From NCBI GenBank assembly GCA_023133655.1, contig JAGLWB010000126.1:1-48555 (forward strand): a stretch of 48,555 bases of DNA, given 5' to 3'. Below the pieces are notes generated by a model, which did not search any database, was not told where the DNA came from, and saw only the letters and a list, made by a program, of their open reading frames with translations. This document shows, piece after piece, positions 32,441-42,517 of the stretch (within the stretch, counting starts at the first letter, position 1; each line of letters opens with the position of its first letter). Source of the DNA: Bacteroidales bacterium (GTDB lineage Bacteria > Bacteroidota > Bacteroidia > Bacteroidales > JAGONC01). Both the position numbers and the translations under genes were made by a program.

Positions 32441-35044
32441 CTATCTTAAAAGATGTATTGATCCCTGGATAGTCCGTTTTTTGGGACCTTCCAGGGTGAT
32501 TTCATACACTTCGCATACATAGAAGTATACACCTTCAGTGCAGTCCCGGTTGGTTTGCACATTTTTCCCATCCCAATTTATTTCAGGGTCATTGGTTTCG
32601 TACACCACGCTGCCCCAGCGGTTAAAAATAATAAGATCTATTTTGTCAACAGAAGTATAGGGGAAAGGAACGAAATAATCATTAAATCCGTCTCCGTTGG
32701 GCGTAAATACGTTGGGAAGGGAATAGAGAGAGCAACTATCAATGCTAACACAAACAAGATTACTGAAATCGCTTTGGTTACCAGCTGTATCAAGGGCTGT
32801 TACTGCGTAGCACCCGGCAATAGAAGCTAGATTAGCATGAACGTAACTGGTATCTGAGGCACTTAAAAGTGAATCGAGAATATACATATCACTATTCAGA
32901 AGAGAAGTATAGTAGATATAGTATTTTTCCACATCGTCCGCACAATAATTATTAGGATTGGTCCATATTAAAATATTTGCTACCCTATCGCAATCAGTAT
33001 TAATAAAAAGTTCAGGTGGGCAAGGAGGCACATTATCGCGTGGTTTACCGCAGGCGATCTGTGAATAGTTCACGATTGGGTCAATGATACCGGTCGATGA
33101 GTAATTACCGATCCCCTTTACCATGTAACAATAGGTTTGGCCATTGATCAGGGCAGAATCGTTGTAAACCGGGGTAGTACTCCAGCCAATTGAATCATAC
33201 TCCTGGGTGTCGGGATTTTCGCGATAGATTACAAATGTGTCGTTAACCCATGGTACATAAGGCTCGAAATTAAGTATCATCATATTATCGGAAGACTCAA
33301 GTGATAAAAACAGGGATGATGCTATTTGTGTTGACCCTACCAGAAATCTATTTTCGGGCTCATCATTGTAAAGGTCGATTCGGTAACTTGATGGGAATTC
33401 CATCGTGTTAACCGGAGTATGGTAATAAATAGTATCATCCAACCCGGTCATCAGCGAATCAATAAGCATAAGGTTGTTCCCCCAGAAGTTATCTGCATAG
33501 TTAATGAGATACTTATATGGGCCAGGAGCTAATATTGTGTCCATTTCTGTTGGTTTTGACCAGGCAACGTATGTTTCCCCATTATTAAAATCTGTGGCCT
33601 CAATACTAACATTTGTAATAATCGGAATATCTTTTTTTAAGGAGGCACACGTTTCGTTTGAAGCATAGCTTTCTGCCTGATCGGGATAGAATGCAATCAA
33701 CCGATAACAGTAGTCCAAGCCGTTTATTAACCCCATTCCTGAGTTATCATCAAATAAATTGGTATCGTTAATTGAGTTTATTTCTGCTATTTGTTTAAAC
33801 CCGGCACTAGGTGGGATCCCGGTTTCGCAGTATCCCGGCTCAAAACCTGAAGGCCCGAAACGTCGATAAATTTTATAACCAATTGCATTGGAACAAGTGC
33901 TTTTATTCCATTCAAGGTAAATTGAATTCCCAATAGGCAAGGCGGTTAGGTTTTCAGGTGCCGGGCCATTGACTGAAATACTAATGGTTTTAATATCAAT
34001 TAACTGCACTGGGTATCCATCATCAAATGCTTTGAAATAAACCTGGTAAGGTTGCTTTTGGACATGCGAACAGACAGTATTCCAGGTAAAGGTAGAAGTT
34101 ACATGGCCGACTGAATCAATAGGTTGTGGGAAATCAGCCGGATTGTTTTCCATAACCAGCGGGCCACCTGTTGCGACAAGTGTCACAACATCATCTTCAT
34201 CTTCGTCAGTGGCCACTACATCAAAAGATATTGTTGAACATGCAACAACACAAGTATCGGACAAAGGAGATATGACCGGTGGGTTATTATTACAAGGGGC
34301 GATGTGTATTTGCATATCTCGTATGATCGAACTAATAAGGACGCCATTTCTCCATTCTTCGATCAGCATGGCCAGATTGAATTCTCCCTGCATGGTAGGG
34401 CTATCCCATCTAATATCACCGGTGTAAGGATTAAGGGAAAGATCACCTGGTGGATTATTCGGATCAGCCACATTTGGATAAACATAACCAGGAATATAAT
34501 CGCCATTTGCACCGCGGCAAACAACGAATCTGTAAGAAAGACTATCTCCATCCACATCGTAAGCACCTGGATTATGAATGTAAGGGAACCCTACACATCC
34601 ATTATCGATTGGGGGATTTAAAAGCAGAGGTGAATTATTAGGTCCCAGAAAGGGATTAATAACCAGTACGGTTTCGATATATAGAGGGATATTCACCGAG
34701 TTAGGAATATTCAGAATACCATAATTTCTGTTTGGGTCTTCGAGAGAGATGGTATAAGTTGAGGCTCCGCTGTATGTATGGTGCCCAACATAAACATTTC
34801 GCCTGATGTCATTTGAGAGATCTACCTTCTCTGTACGAGGAAGGATTGTGGAAGTTCCATCACCCCAAAGTATCTCCAGCTCGGGCCTGTCAGCAGGGCT
34901 GGGTGCAAAAGTATACGTTAGAATAGTCACCTCATACGTAAGCCCCTCAAGGTGCCTAAAGGTGATTTCACCGCCACGCTGATGTGTTGCTGTTACAGCC
35001 AGGTAACAAATAATTAATACGACTATTAGCCAGATTCTTTTCAT
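32441..35044 (-). CDS. large T9SS type B (CHU_C) cargo protein with fibronectin-like repeats
   Basis: The 867-residue protein has a signal peptide (about residues 1-19), an N-terminal beta-rich region with WGDGTSTILPR and a PKD-like feel, several fibronectin-III-like stretches (repeated SIYLEWNKSTCSNAIGYKIY, AGCYAVTALDTAGNQSDFSN), and ends in a gliding-motility-associated C-terminal (CHU_C) domain: SLPNVFTPNGDGFND, then IIFNRWGSVVYE and GVYFYVCEVYEI. This marks it for type IX export and surface attachment. Adhesion or matrix function is likely but not shown. Many paired Cys suggest disulphides. Confidence 0.9.
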   Translation of the reverse strand: MKRIWLIVVLIICYLAVTATHQRGGEITFRHLEGLTYEVTILTYTFAPSPADRPELEILWGDGTSTILPRTEKVDLSNDIRRNVYVGHHTYSGASTYTISLEDPNRNYGILNIPNSVNIPLYIETVLVINPFLGPNNSPLLLNPPIDNGCVGFPYIHNPGAYDVDGDSLSYRFVVCRGANGDYIPGYVYPNVADPNNPPGDLSLNPYTGDIRWDSPTMQGEFNLAMLIEEWRNGVLISSIIRDMQIHIAPCNNNPPVISPLSDTCVVACSTISFDVVATDEDEDDVVTLVATGGPLVMENNPADFPQPIDSVGHVTSTFTWNTVCSHVQKQPYQVYFKAFDDGYPVQLIDIKTISISVNGPAPENLTALPIGNSIYLEWNKSTCSNAIGYKIYRRFGPSGFEPGYCETGIPPSAGFKQIAEINSINDTNLFDDNSGMGLINGLDYCYRLIAFYPDQAESYASNETCASLKKDIPIITNVSIEATDFNNGETYVAWSKPTEMDTILAPGPYKYLINYADNFWGNNLMLIDSLMTGLDDTIYYHTPVNTMEFPSSYRIDLYNDEPENRFLVGSTQIASSLFLSLESSDNMMILNFEPYVPWVNDTFVIYRENPDTQEYDSIGWSTTPVYNDSALINGQTYCYMVKGIGNYSSTGIIDPIVNYSQIACGKPRDNVPPCPPELFINTDCDRVANILIWTNPNNYCADDVEKYYIYYTSLLNSDMYILDSLLSASDTSYVHANLASIAGCYAVTALDTAGNQSDFSNLVCVSIDSCSLYSLPNVFTPNGDGFNDYFVPFPYTSVDKIDLIIFNRWGSVVYETNDPEINWDGKNVQTNRDCTEGVYFYVCEVYEITLEGPKKRTIQGSIHLLR

Positions 35045-35102
35045 CGTAACAGTAATAACGCCAGGAATCCAATAATTGTATACACACCACGATAGTAATG
35101 TT

Positions 35103-35110
35103 CAAAGGTA
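35103..35110 (-). promoter_or_regulatory. -7 box for the large T9SS gene
   Basis: The minus strand reads TACCTTTG, an exact match, with a leader of about 50 bases to ATG 35044. It shares the 239-base divergent gap with the rel/spoT promoter. Confidence 0.45.
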
Positions 35111-35219
35111 AAAAATTTAATCGTATTTTGTGAACTTTGAAATGTAAAAAGCCTGAATAAATATTAATTTTGAACTCCTTCCGTTGAAAAAATAAACGAA
35201 CAAACGAATTAGCAAATGA

Positions 35220-35249
35220 TTGATAATTCCTTAAATTGCTTTAATTTTG
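35220..35249 (+). promoter_or_regulatory. promoter for the rel/spoT gene
   Basis: TTG (35220-35222), 19 bases, then TAATTTTG (35242-35249) fits the Bacteroidota -33/-7 pair. The start codon lies 34 bases beyond the -7 box. Confidence 0.5.
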
Positions 35250-35283
35250 TTGTTGGTTACTGATACTAAGTTATTGATTATTT

Positions 35284-37530
35284 ATGTATACGATTAACAC
35301 AGAGCAGGAAAAAAAGGAGATTTTACTGCGGTACAGGAGGTTATTGAAAGCCTGGAAATCAGCCGATGGGGTAAAAAATACAAAGACGATACGGAAAGCT
35401 TTCAATTTTGCTGTTGATGCCCATAAGGATATGCGCCGAAAAACAGGTGAACCTTACATTTATCATCCATTGGAGGTAGCACGGATTGCTGCAGCAGAGA
35501 TAGGGTTGGGTGAAACTTCCATCATTTGTGCCTTGCTTCATGATGTTGTAGAGGATACTGATTATTCTCTTGATGAGATCAAACGACTATTTGGCGATAA
35601 AGTAACCAAGATCATTGACGGTTTAACAAAAATCGGGGAAATTTTTGATGCGACAATTCCTTCGATTCAGGCAGAAAATTTCCGCAAAATGCTTTTGACA
35701 CTTTCCGATGATGTAAGGGTTATTTTAATTAAGCTGGCAGACAGGTTGCATAATATGCGCACACTCGATGCTATGCCAAAAGAGAAGCAGTTAAAAATTG
35801 CATCTGAAACAATTTATCTTTTTTCTCCGCTTGCTCACAGGCTGGGGTTGTTTGCTATAAAAAGTGAACTTGAAGATCTTGCGTTAAAATATACAGAACC
35901 TGAAATCTACCTGACCATTTCTGATAAAATAAAGGATTCGGAGAAGAAACGGAAAAGTTTTATAGTGAAATTTAATGCTCCTATTAAAAAAGCTTTGAAC
36001 GAACAACATTTTAGTTTTGAAATTGAAGGAAGGTTAAAATCGATCTATTCTATCTGGAAAAAAATGAAACAGAAAGAGATCACCTTTGAGGAGGTTTTTG
36101 ATCTTTTTGCTATCCGTATCACCATCGATTCGAATTTTGAAGCAGAAAAAGTTGATTGCTGGAGGGTTTATTCCATTGTAACTGATTTTTACAGCCCCAA
36201 ACAAAATCGTTTACGCGATTGGATATCAACTCCCAAAGCTAATGGATATGAAGCCCTCCATTCAACAGTGATGGGTCATGAGGGCAAATGGGTAGAAGTA
36301 CAAATCAGGACAAAGCGCATGGATGAGATTGCGGAAAGAGGTTATGCCGCCCATTGGAAATACAAGAATAAATCATCAGCCGAGTCGGCTCTTGACAATT
36401 GGCTGAACAGGCTTACCGAGATGCTTAAAGCACCTGAGTCGGATGCATTGGACTTCCTTGATGATTTTAAACTTCACCTTTTTTCTGATGAGATATTTGT
36501 TTTCACCCCGAAAGGAGATATAAAAACCTTACCTGTAGGGTCAACGGCCCTGGATTTTGCTTACAATATTCATACAGAAGTAGGTAATCAATGTATTGGG
36601 GCTAAGGTGAATCATAAGCTGGTTGCTTTGAGTTATAAGCTTAATAACGGAGACCAGGTGGAGATAATAACTTCGAAAAAGCAAATTCCGAAAGAAGATT
36701 GGTTGAATTTTGTTATTACCGCAAAATCAAAATCAAGAATAAAAGAGGCTATAAAAACTGAAAGACGGAAATATGCCGGTAAAGGGAAAGAAATGCTTAT
36801 GGAGTTATTTAATCAAATTGGGATTGATTTTCATAAGTTGAATCTGATTCGCATTCAAAAGTATTATAATATACGGGGTGTTAATGAATTGTATTATCTG
36901 GCAGCTACCGGCTCTTTTACAATGAAGGAATTAAAGGCTTGTTTTCATGAGGTTGAACGATGGGGGATTTTGGGATTGTTAACCAGGCCATTTTCCAGAT
37001 CAAAACCGGGCGGGCCAAAAACACTTGATGAAACAATTGCTGAGAAAATCAGCAAAAATCCTGAATCATTGATCCTTGAAAGTGATATCAGCAAAATCAA
37101 ACATATTATATCTGATTGCTGCAATCCAATCCCTGGTGATGATGTGTTTGGTTTTATGATCTCAAAAAATCAAATCGAAATTCATCGAACGAATTGTGAA
37201 ATTGCCATTCAACTTATGTCGAAATATGGAAATAGAATCGTAAAGGCCAAATGGAAAAATAAAGAATCGATTGCTTTTCTTGCTGGTATTAAGATAACCA
37301 GTATTGACGAAAAGGGGCTTGTTAATGATATTACCAAGACCATAACAGAGAAGTTGGATCTTAATATCCGCTCGTTTCATCTTGAAAGCCATGATGGGAT
37401 GTCGAATGGGATTGTTATGCTTTACGTTTATGATACTAAAAGCCTGCATGATTTGATCAACCATTTGAAGAAACTAAAGCCTGTTAAAAAGGTGATTCGT
37501 GTTGACCGGATGGATGAAAAAATATTGTAA
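35284..37530 (+). CDS. bifunctional (p)ppGpp synthetase/hydrolase (Rel/SpoT)
   Basis: This 748-residue long RSH enzyme makes and degrades the alarmone (p)ppGpp. Domains run in the usual order. The HD hydrolase domain (about 40-190) is intact, with His61, the H86-D87 pair in LLHDVVEDT, and LADRLHNMRT. The synthetase domain (about 230-370) has RLKSIYSIWKKM and the substrate motif TPKANGYEALHSTV. The TGS domain (about 405-465) carries YNIHTEVGNQC. The C-terminus holds a zinc-finger-like Cys-Cys (DCCNPIPGDDV) and an ACT domain. The complete HD motif argues for real hydrolase activity. It lies upstream of fur and purA with a 117-base gap. Confidence 0.95.
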   Translation: MYTINTEQEKKEILLRYRRLLKAWKSADGVKNTKTIRKAFNFAVDAHKDMRRKTGEPYIYHPLEVARIAAAEIGLGETSIICALLHDVVEDTDYSLDEIKRLFGDKVTKIIDGLTKIGEIFDATIPSIQAENFRKMLLTLSDDVRVILIKLADRLHNMRTLDAMPKEKQLKIASETIYLFSPLAHRLGLFAIKSELEDLALKYTEPEIYLTISDKIKDSEKKRKSFIVKFNAPIKKALNEQHFSFEIEGRLKSIYSIWKKMKQKEITFEEVFDLFAIRITIDSNFEAEKVDCWRVYSIVTDFYSPKQNRLRDWISTPKANGYEALHSTVMGHEGKWVEVQIRTKRMDEIAERGYAAHWKYKNKSSAESALDNWLNRLTEMLKAPESDALDFLDDFKLHLFSDEIFVFTPKGDIKTLPVGSTALDFAYNIHTEVGNQCIGAKVNHKLVALSYKLNNGDQVEIITSKKQIPKEDWLNFVITAKSKSRIKEAIKTERRKYAGKGKEMLMELFNQIGIDFHKLNLIRIQKYYNIRGVNELYYLAATGSFTMKELKACFHEVERWGILGLLTRPFSRSKPGGPKTLDETIAEKISKNPESLILESDISKIKHIISDCCNPIPGDDVFGFMISKNQIEIHRTNCEIAIQLMSKYGNRIVKAKWKNKESIAFLAGIKITSIDEKGLVNDITKTITEKLDLNIRSFHLESHDGMSNGIVMLYVYDTKSLHDLINHLKKLKPVKKVIRVDRMDEKIL

Positions 37531-37624
37531 CACCGAAGTAGCACATATACAGGTAGTTACCCTCTTTTTTTTTGTAAATTCAAATTATTCTTATTTAAAC
37601 CAAATATCAATAAGTTTTTTTCAT

Positions 37625-37632
37625 TATCTTTA
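37625..37632 (+). promoter_or_regulatory. possible -7 box for the fur-purA pair
   Basis: TATCTTTA (one mismatch to TAnnTTTG) lies 15 bases before the Fur-family gene's ATG. The leader would be about 10 bases. Confidence 0.35.
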
Positions 37633-37647
37633 CACAAAAATTTTAGC

Positions 37648-38100
37648 ATGAAGGATATAGATAATGAAAAGGCAACCCTGGAATCAGTGAGGGAAATATT
37701 TACCGACTATCTTGAAAAAAATGGTCATAGAAAAACGCCTGAACGATACACTATCTTAAAAGAAATATATGCTACGGTAGGTCATTTTGATATTGAAACT
37801 TTGTATATCAGGATGAAGAACAATAAGTACAGGGTTAGCAGGGCTACATTGTACAACACAATCGAACTTTTATTGAACTGCAAACTTGTTACTAAGCATC
37901 AATTTGGTCACAATTCGGCAGAGTTTGAGCGAGCGTATAAATTTAGCAAGCATGATCACTTCATTGATATTGCGAGCGGAGAGGTTATGGAGTTTTATGA
38001 TTCCAGGATCACGGAAATAAGAAAATACGTTGAAGAAACCTTAAATGTGGAAGTATCACATCATTCTTTAACATTTTACGGAAAGTTAAAAGATAATTAG
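37648..38100 (+). CDS. Fur-family transcriptional regulator lacking the CxxC pair
   Basis: The 150-residue protein has the Fur winged-helix ([21 protein letters not shown], then [15 protein letters not shown], where the recognition helix is) and the dimerisation domain. In the metal region [16 protein letters not shown] aligns base for base with HDHLICxxCGKVxEF of typical Fur, but both Cys of the CxxC are replaced (Asp and Ser). The only Cys is in LLNCKLV. The structural zinc site is therefore changed, while the regulatory His/Glu positions HDH remain. Metal specificity is uncertain. It is followed by purA after 22 bases, an order I recall from other Bacteroidota. Confidence 0.9.
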   Translation: MKDIDNEKATLESVREIFTDYLEKNGHRKTPERYTILKEIYATVGHFDIETLYIRMKNNKYRVSRATLYNTIELLLNCKLVTKHQFGHNSAEFERAYKFSKHDHFIDIASGEVMEFYDSRITEIRKYVEETLNVEVSHHSLTFYGKLKDN

Positions 38101-38122
38101 CCCTGATTGCAGGCATTTTATT

Positions 38123-39424
38123 ATGAAAATTGATGTTTTATTAGGCCTTCAATGGGGAGATGAAGGAAAAGGTAAGATAGTAGATGTTTTAACACCTAAT
38201 TATAATATTATTACCCGGTTTCAAGGCGGCGCTAATGCCGGGCATACACTTGAAATTGGTGGAGATAAACATATTCTTCATTTAATCCCCTCCGGAATAT
38301 TTCACAGCGACACTGTTAATGTTATTGGCAACGGGGTGATTATCGATCCTTACATTTTGAACAAAGAGATTGATAACCTAAGGTTGAAAAAGGTTAATGC
38401 ATTTCAAAATCTATTGGTTTCAAAAAAGGCACATTTAATCTTACCTACTCATCGCTTGCTGGATGCTGTTTATGAGCGGGCTAAAGGAAAATTAAAAATC
38501 GGATCAACATTGAAAGGCATTGGGCCCACCTATACCGACAAGGTTGGAAGGAATGGAATTCGCCTTGGTAATATTACTAACCGTAAATTTATTGATAAGT
38601 ATAATTTGCTAAAAGAAAAACACTTACGTATTCTGGAATCATATAAATGGGATGAGAAAGATTTTTTGATTGAAGGATTGTCGTTTAGCGATTACGAGAA
38701 AAGTTGGTTTGCCGCTGTTGAAAATCTGAAATCGCTAAAGTTAATTGATAGCGAGTATTTTATTGACCAAAGCCTTGTTGACCATCAGCGCATTTTAGCG
38801 GAAGGAGCACAAGGTACTTTGCTGGATGTGGATTTTGGTTCATATCCTTTTGTGACTTCAAGCAACACTACATGCTCGGGTGTTTGTTCAGGGCTAGGAG
38901 TAGCCCCAAATCGTATTGGGAAGGTTTATGGTATCGTTAAGGCGTATTGTACCCGGGTTGGAAGCGGGCCGTTTCCAACAGAACTTTTTGATACAACAGG
39001 TGAGAGACTTAGGGATAATGGCAAGGAATTTGGCTCAACAACAGGTAGGCCCAGGCGATGTGGCTGGCTCGATCTGGTAGCACTTAAATATGCAATAATG
39101 CTTAATGGAGTCTCAAGCCTTGTGATGACAAAAGCTGACGTATTAAGTGGGTTTGATACGATAAAGGTTTGTATTCACTATAAGGTAAATGGAGAAATCA
39201 TTAATTACCTTCCTTTTGAAATAATGAATGAAGATATCGAACCGGTTTATCATGAGTTAAAAGGATGGGAGGCAGATATTTCTAACTTAACCTCTTTGGA
39301 TGAATTACCACAGGAGTTTAATGACTATATGCGATTTATTGAAGATTTTGTCGGTGTTCCTTTTGATATTGTTTCTATCGGTCCCGGGAGGGAACAAACG
39401 CTAATGATCAATAAAAACCTATAA
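38123..39424 (+). CDS. purA: adenylosuccinate synthetase
   Basis: PurA joins IMP and aspartate with GTP to form adenylosuccinate, committing IMP to AMP. The 433-residue enzyme begins with the GTP-binding loop [16 protein letters not shown], then [13 protein letters not shown]. It has the IMP-site [45 protein letters not shown], and the late [14 protein letters not shown]. It is preceded by the fur-like gene and its last six bases overlap the end of infB on the other strand. Confidence 0.97.
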   Translation: MKIDVLLGLQWGDEGKGKIVDVLTPNYNIITRFQGGANAGHTLEIGGDKHILHLIPSGIFHSDTVNVIGNGVIIDPYILNKEIDNLRLKKVNAFQNLLVSKKAHLILPTHRLLDAVYERAKGKLKIGSTLKGIGPTYTDKVGRNGIRLGNITNRKFIDKYNLLKEKHLRILESYKWDEKDFLIEGLSFSDYEKSWFAAVENLKSLKLIDSEYFIDQSLVDHQRILAEGAQGTLLDVDFGSYPFVTSSNTTCSGVCSGLGVAPNRIGKVYGIVKAYCTRVGSGPFPTELFDTTGERLRDNGKEFGSTTGRPRRCGWLDLVALKYAIMLNGVSSLVMTKADVLSGFDTIKVCIHYKVNGEIINYLPFEIMNEDIEPVYHELKGWEADISNLTSLDELPQEFNDYMRFIEDFVGVPFDIVSIGPGREQTLMINKNL

Positions 39425-42403
39425 TTTTCTTTTTATTTCAATTATTTCGTAACCTTCTACAATATCACCCACTTTTATATCATTAAAGTTTTCAATATTT
39501 AAACCACACTCATATCCGGTAGCTACCTCTTTAACATCATCTTTAAACCGTTTCAGGGAACCAAGCAGGCCAGTATAAACCACAATGCCATCGCGGATGA
39601 CGCGTACTTTCGTGTTTCGTGTCACCTTTCCATCCAACACATAACATCCGGCAATAGTACCTACTTTGGTTATCTTAAATATTTCACGCACTTCAATATT
39701 ACAGAGAATTTTTTCTTCAGTGTCGGGTGATAACATACCTTCGATTGCGTCTTTAATCTCATTGATTGCGGTATAAATAATTGAGTAGAGCCTTATATCA
39801 ATCTGCTCTTTTTCTGCAAGTTTTTGGGTGCCAAGCGATGGACGAATCTGGAAACCAATAATAATAGCATCTGATGCAGAAGCCAGCATAACATCCGATT
39901 CGGTTACTTGACCTACTGATTTGTGAATGATGTTAACCTGAACCTCTTCAGTTGACAATTTTAACAAAGCATCTGACAATGCTTCGACTGAACCGTCAAC
40001 ATCACCTTTCACGATAATGTTCAGCTCTTTAAAGTCACCAATGGCTATACGTCTGCCAATCTCATCAAGCGTAATATGTTTTTGAGTTCTCAAGCCTTGT
40101 TCACGCTGTAACTGAAGGCGTTTTGATGCAATGTTTTTCACTTCTCTTTCATCAGCTATTACATTAAAAAGATCGCCAGCGAGCGGGGCGCTATTTAATC
40201 CCAGGAGCAAAACTGGTTGGGAAGGTCCGGCTTCCTTGACGGCCTGGTTACGTTCATTGTACAGTGCTTTCACCTTCCCGTATGCTGACCCGGCCAATAC
40301 CATGTCACCTACTCTAAGTGTTCCATTCTGAATTAGAATATTGGTTACGTAACCTCTGCCCTTATCAAGTGATGATTCAATAACAGTACCACGGGCTGGT
40401 TTTGAGGGGTTTCCTTTAAGCTCAAGCATTTCCGCTTCAAGAAGGATTTTTTCCAACAACAAATTAATGTTATCACCTTTTTTTGCTGATATTGACTGGG
40501 ATTGGAATTTTCCACCCCAATCTTCCACAAGGATATTCATTTTGGAAAGCCCCTCTAATATTTTATCAATATCTGCATTTGGCCTATCAATTTTATTAAT
40601 GGCAAAAATGAGAGGTACGCCTGCTGCCTGAGCATGGTTAATTGCCTCAACAGTTTGAGGCATAATTTTGTCATCAGCAGCAATTACAATAATTACTATG
40701 TCGGTCATTTTAGCACCACGGGCCCGCATTGCCGTAAATGCTTCATGTCCGGGAGTATCAAGGAAAGTGATACGTTTGTTATCTTTTAGTTCTACTTCAT
40801 ACGCTCCAATGTGCTGGGTAATGCCCCCCGATTCTCCTGCAATAACATTGGTATGACGAATGTAGTCAAGCAGAGAAGTTTTACCATGGTCAACATGTCC
40901 CATTACAGTTACAATTGGAGCCCTTTCCTCCATTCCTTCTGATGAATCCTCTTCGTCAATCTGATGAATAGCTTCCTGAACCTCAACACTAACAAAGTCT
41001 ATTTCATAACCAAATTCTTCAGCAACAAGAGCCAGGGTTTCGGCATCGAGGCGTTGATTTATAGAAACAAACATGCCAAGCGACATACAGGTTGCTATTA
41101 CTTCATTAACCTGTATATTCATCATCGATGCCAACTCGTTTGCCGTTACAAACTCTGTTGCTTTAATGACTTTCTTTTCCTGTTCAATTTTCTGTTGTTC
41201 TTCTTCCCGTTCTTTTTGCAGGTGTTCTCTTTTTAAACGGCGATGTTTAACAGATTTTGATTTTCCAGTAGAACTAAGTCTTTGTAACGTGTCTTTGATT
41301 TGCTTTTGAATTTCTTCCGCAGTCGGCTCGGGTTTTACAAAAAATCTTTGCTGTTTTCCTTTTGATTTTCCAGTTTGCAGCTTTGTTGTTTCTTTTGCGG
41401 GTTTGTTAGGTTTCCTAATCCGTCTTCTTTTCTTTTTCTTAGCTTTAATTTGTTCATCAGATGACGATGCAACCGGTTTCTTTTTTTCGGGTTTTACGAC
41501 TTTAGGTAACTCAATTGTGCCTACGATAGTAGGTCCACTGAGTTTCTCGGCATGTGCTTTAATAATTTCTTTTTCAACTGTTTTTTCCTTAGTATCCGGA
41601 ACAGGTGATTCTTTTTCTTTACTCTCAACTTCTTTCTTTGGTTTTTCAACGGGAGTTGGTTCAAGGGGTTTTTTTTCTACAGCTTTTTCTTCGTGGGTAA
41701 TTTCTTCTGTTTTTTCTTTTTCAGGTTCTTTGATGCCCTTCTTTTTTGTTACTTTCCTTGTAGGTTTCGTAGTTTTTTTAGTGACCTTTTTAGTTGTTTT
41801 TGGTTTTTCTATGATCTTCTCAAAGTCTATTTTACCAAGAATTTTAACCTCTGATTTCACTGAAGGTACTTCAGTCTCATCAGCAGTTGTTTCAACCGGA
41901 GATGGTTCTTTAGCTTCGCTTTTCAGTTTTTCTTTTTTTATCTCTGCAGCAGGCTTTTCTTCTATAGTTTTTTCCTTAGCCGGAGGAGTTTCTTCAGCCG
42001 GAGGAGTTTCCTCAGCCGGAGGAGCTTCCTTAACCGGAGGAGCTTCCTTTGAAGATTCAGCTCGAAAATCATCTTCATCAAAGCCAAAGGAAACACTTTT
42101 AATAATAAGATCTTCCTGAACCTTAGAGGTGTCAGGTTTATCTTCAGGGATTAATCTGTCGTCAATAGAAATGGTTTCATGATCGGTATAATCCAATCCG
42201 ATTTTCCTGGCTTCTTCTTTAACCGCTTTTTCAGATGCATATTCAGCAACCAGAATTTGATAGATATCATCCGATAATTTTGTATTCGGACTCTCTTTAA
42301 TATCATATCCCTTCTTTTTCAGGTATTCAACAATGGTATTTAGTCCAACATTGAACTCCCTTGCTGCCTTGCTTAATCTTATTGTTTTATTTGTTTCAGC
42401 CAT
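39419..42403 (-). CDS. infB: translation initiation factor IF-2
   Basis: IF-2 is the GTPase that places initiator tRNA on the 30S subunit and promotes subunit joining. The 994-residue protein starts with the IF2_N helix ([20 protein letters not shown]), then a long, charged Lys/Glu/Pro-rich linker of about 330 residues including a hexapeptide repeat. The G domain starts at about residue 495: [37 protein letters not shown] and [10 protein letters not shown]. Two OB-like domains and the C-terminal fMet-tRNA domain follow. It is the last gene of the rimP-nusA-infB operon. Its stop lies within purA's last sense codon on the opposite strand. Confidence 0.97.
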   Translation of the reverse strand: MAETNKTIRLSKAAREFNVGLNTIVEYLKKKGYDIKESPNTKLSDDIYQILVAEYASEKAVKEEARKIGLDYTDHETISIDDRLIPEDKPDTSKVQEDLIIKSVSFGFDEDDFRAESSKEAPPVKEAPPAEETPPAEETPPAKEKTIEEKPAAEIKKEKLKSEAKEPSPVETTADETEVPSVKSEVKILGKIDFEKIIEKPKTTKKVTKKTTKPTRKVTKKKGIKEPEKEKTEEITHEEKAVEKKPLEPTPVEKPKKEVESKEKESPVPDTKEKTVEKEIIKAHAEKLSGPTIVGTIELPKVVKPEKKKPVASSSDEQIKAKKKKRRRIRKPNKPAKETTKLQTGKSKGKQQRFFVKPEPTAEEIQKQIKDTLQRLSSTGKSKSVKHRRLKREHLQKEREEEQQKIEQEKKVIKATEFVTANELASMMNIQVNEVIATCMSLGMFVSINQRLDAETLALVAEEFGYEIDFVSVEVQEAIHQIDEEDSSEGMEERAPIVTVMGHVDHGKTSLLDYIRHTNVIAGESGGITQHIGAYEVELKDNKRITFLDTPGHEAFTAMRARGAKMTDIVIIVIAADDKIMPQTVEAINHAQAAGVPLIFAINKIDRPNADIDKILEGLSKMNILVEDWGGKFQSQSISAKKGDNINLLLEKILLEAEMLELKGNPSKPARGTVIESSLDKGRGYVTNILIQNGTLRVGDMVLAGSAYGKVKALYNERNQAVKEAGPSQPVLLLGLNSAPLAGDLFNVIADEREVKNIASKRLQLQREQGLRTQKHITLDEIGRRIAIGDFKELNIIVKGDVDGSVEALSDALLKLSTEEVQVNIIHKSVGQVTESDVMLASASDAIIIGFQIRPSLGTQKLAEKEQIDIRLYSIIYTAINEIKDAIEGMLSPDTEEKILCNIEVREIFKITKVGTIAGCYVLDGKVTRNTKVRVIRDGIVVYTGLLGSLKRFKDDVKEVATGYECGLNIENFNDIKVGDIVEGYEIIEIKRKL
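41978..42049. repeat. 18-bp tandem repeat x4 in infB
   Basis: Four 18-base units of the form AGCCGGAGGAGTTTCCTC (plus strand) run in tandem with small variation. On the coding strand they encode the hexapeptide (K/E)E(A/T)PPA-type repeat of the IF-2 linker. The length is a multiple of three, so copy changes would keep the frame. Confidence 0.9.
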
Positions 42404-42517
42404 AATTTATAAATGACCCTTGTATTTTTATTTTGTAAAAATAAAATAATTTATAAAATAGTATACTGCCACGGGTCGTATTACTTTGCCTTTATGTATT
42501 TATATAAAGCCGAAATG

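Noticed and set aside
41403-42119. 238-residue plus-strand ORF (Ser/Phe-rich)
   Set aside because: It is the antisense reading of the Lys/Glu-rich IF-2 linker; the composition is explained by the opposite strand.
42404-42517. AT-rich inverted repeat in the nusA-infB gap (TATTTT/AAAATA)
   Set aside because: The stem is only A-T pairs in an AT-rich gap, expected by chance; no gene such as ylxR is found there.
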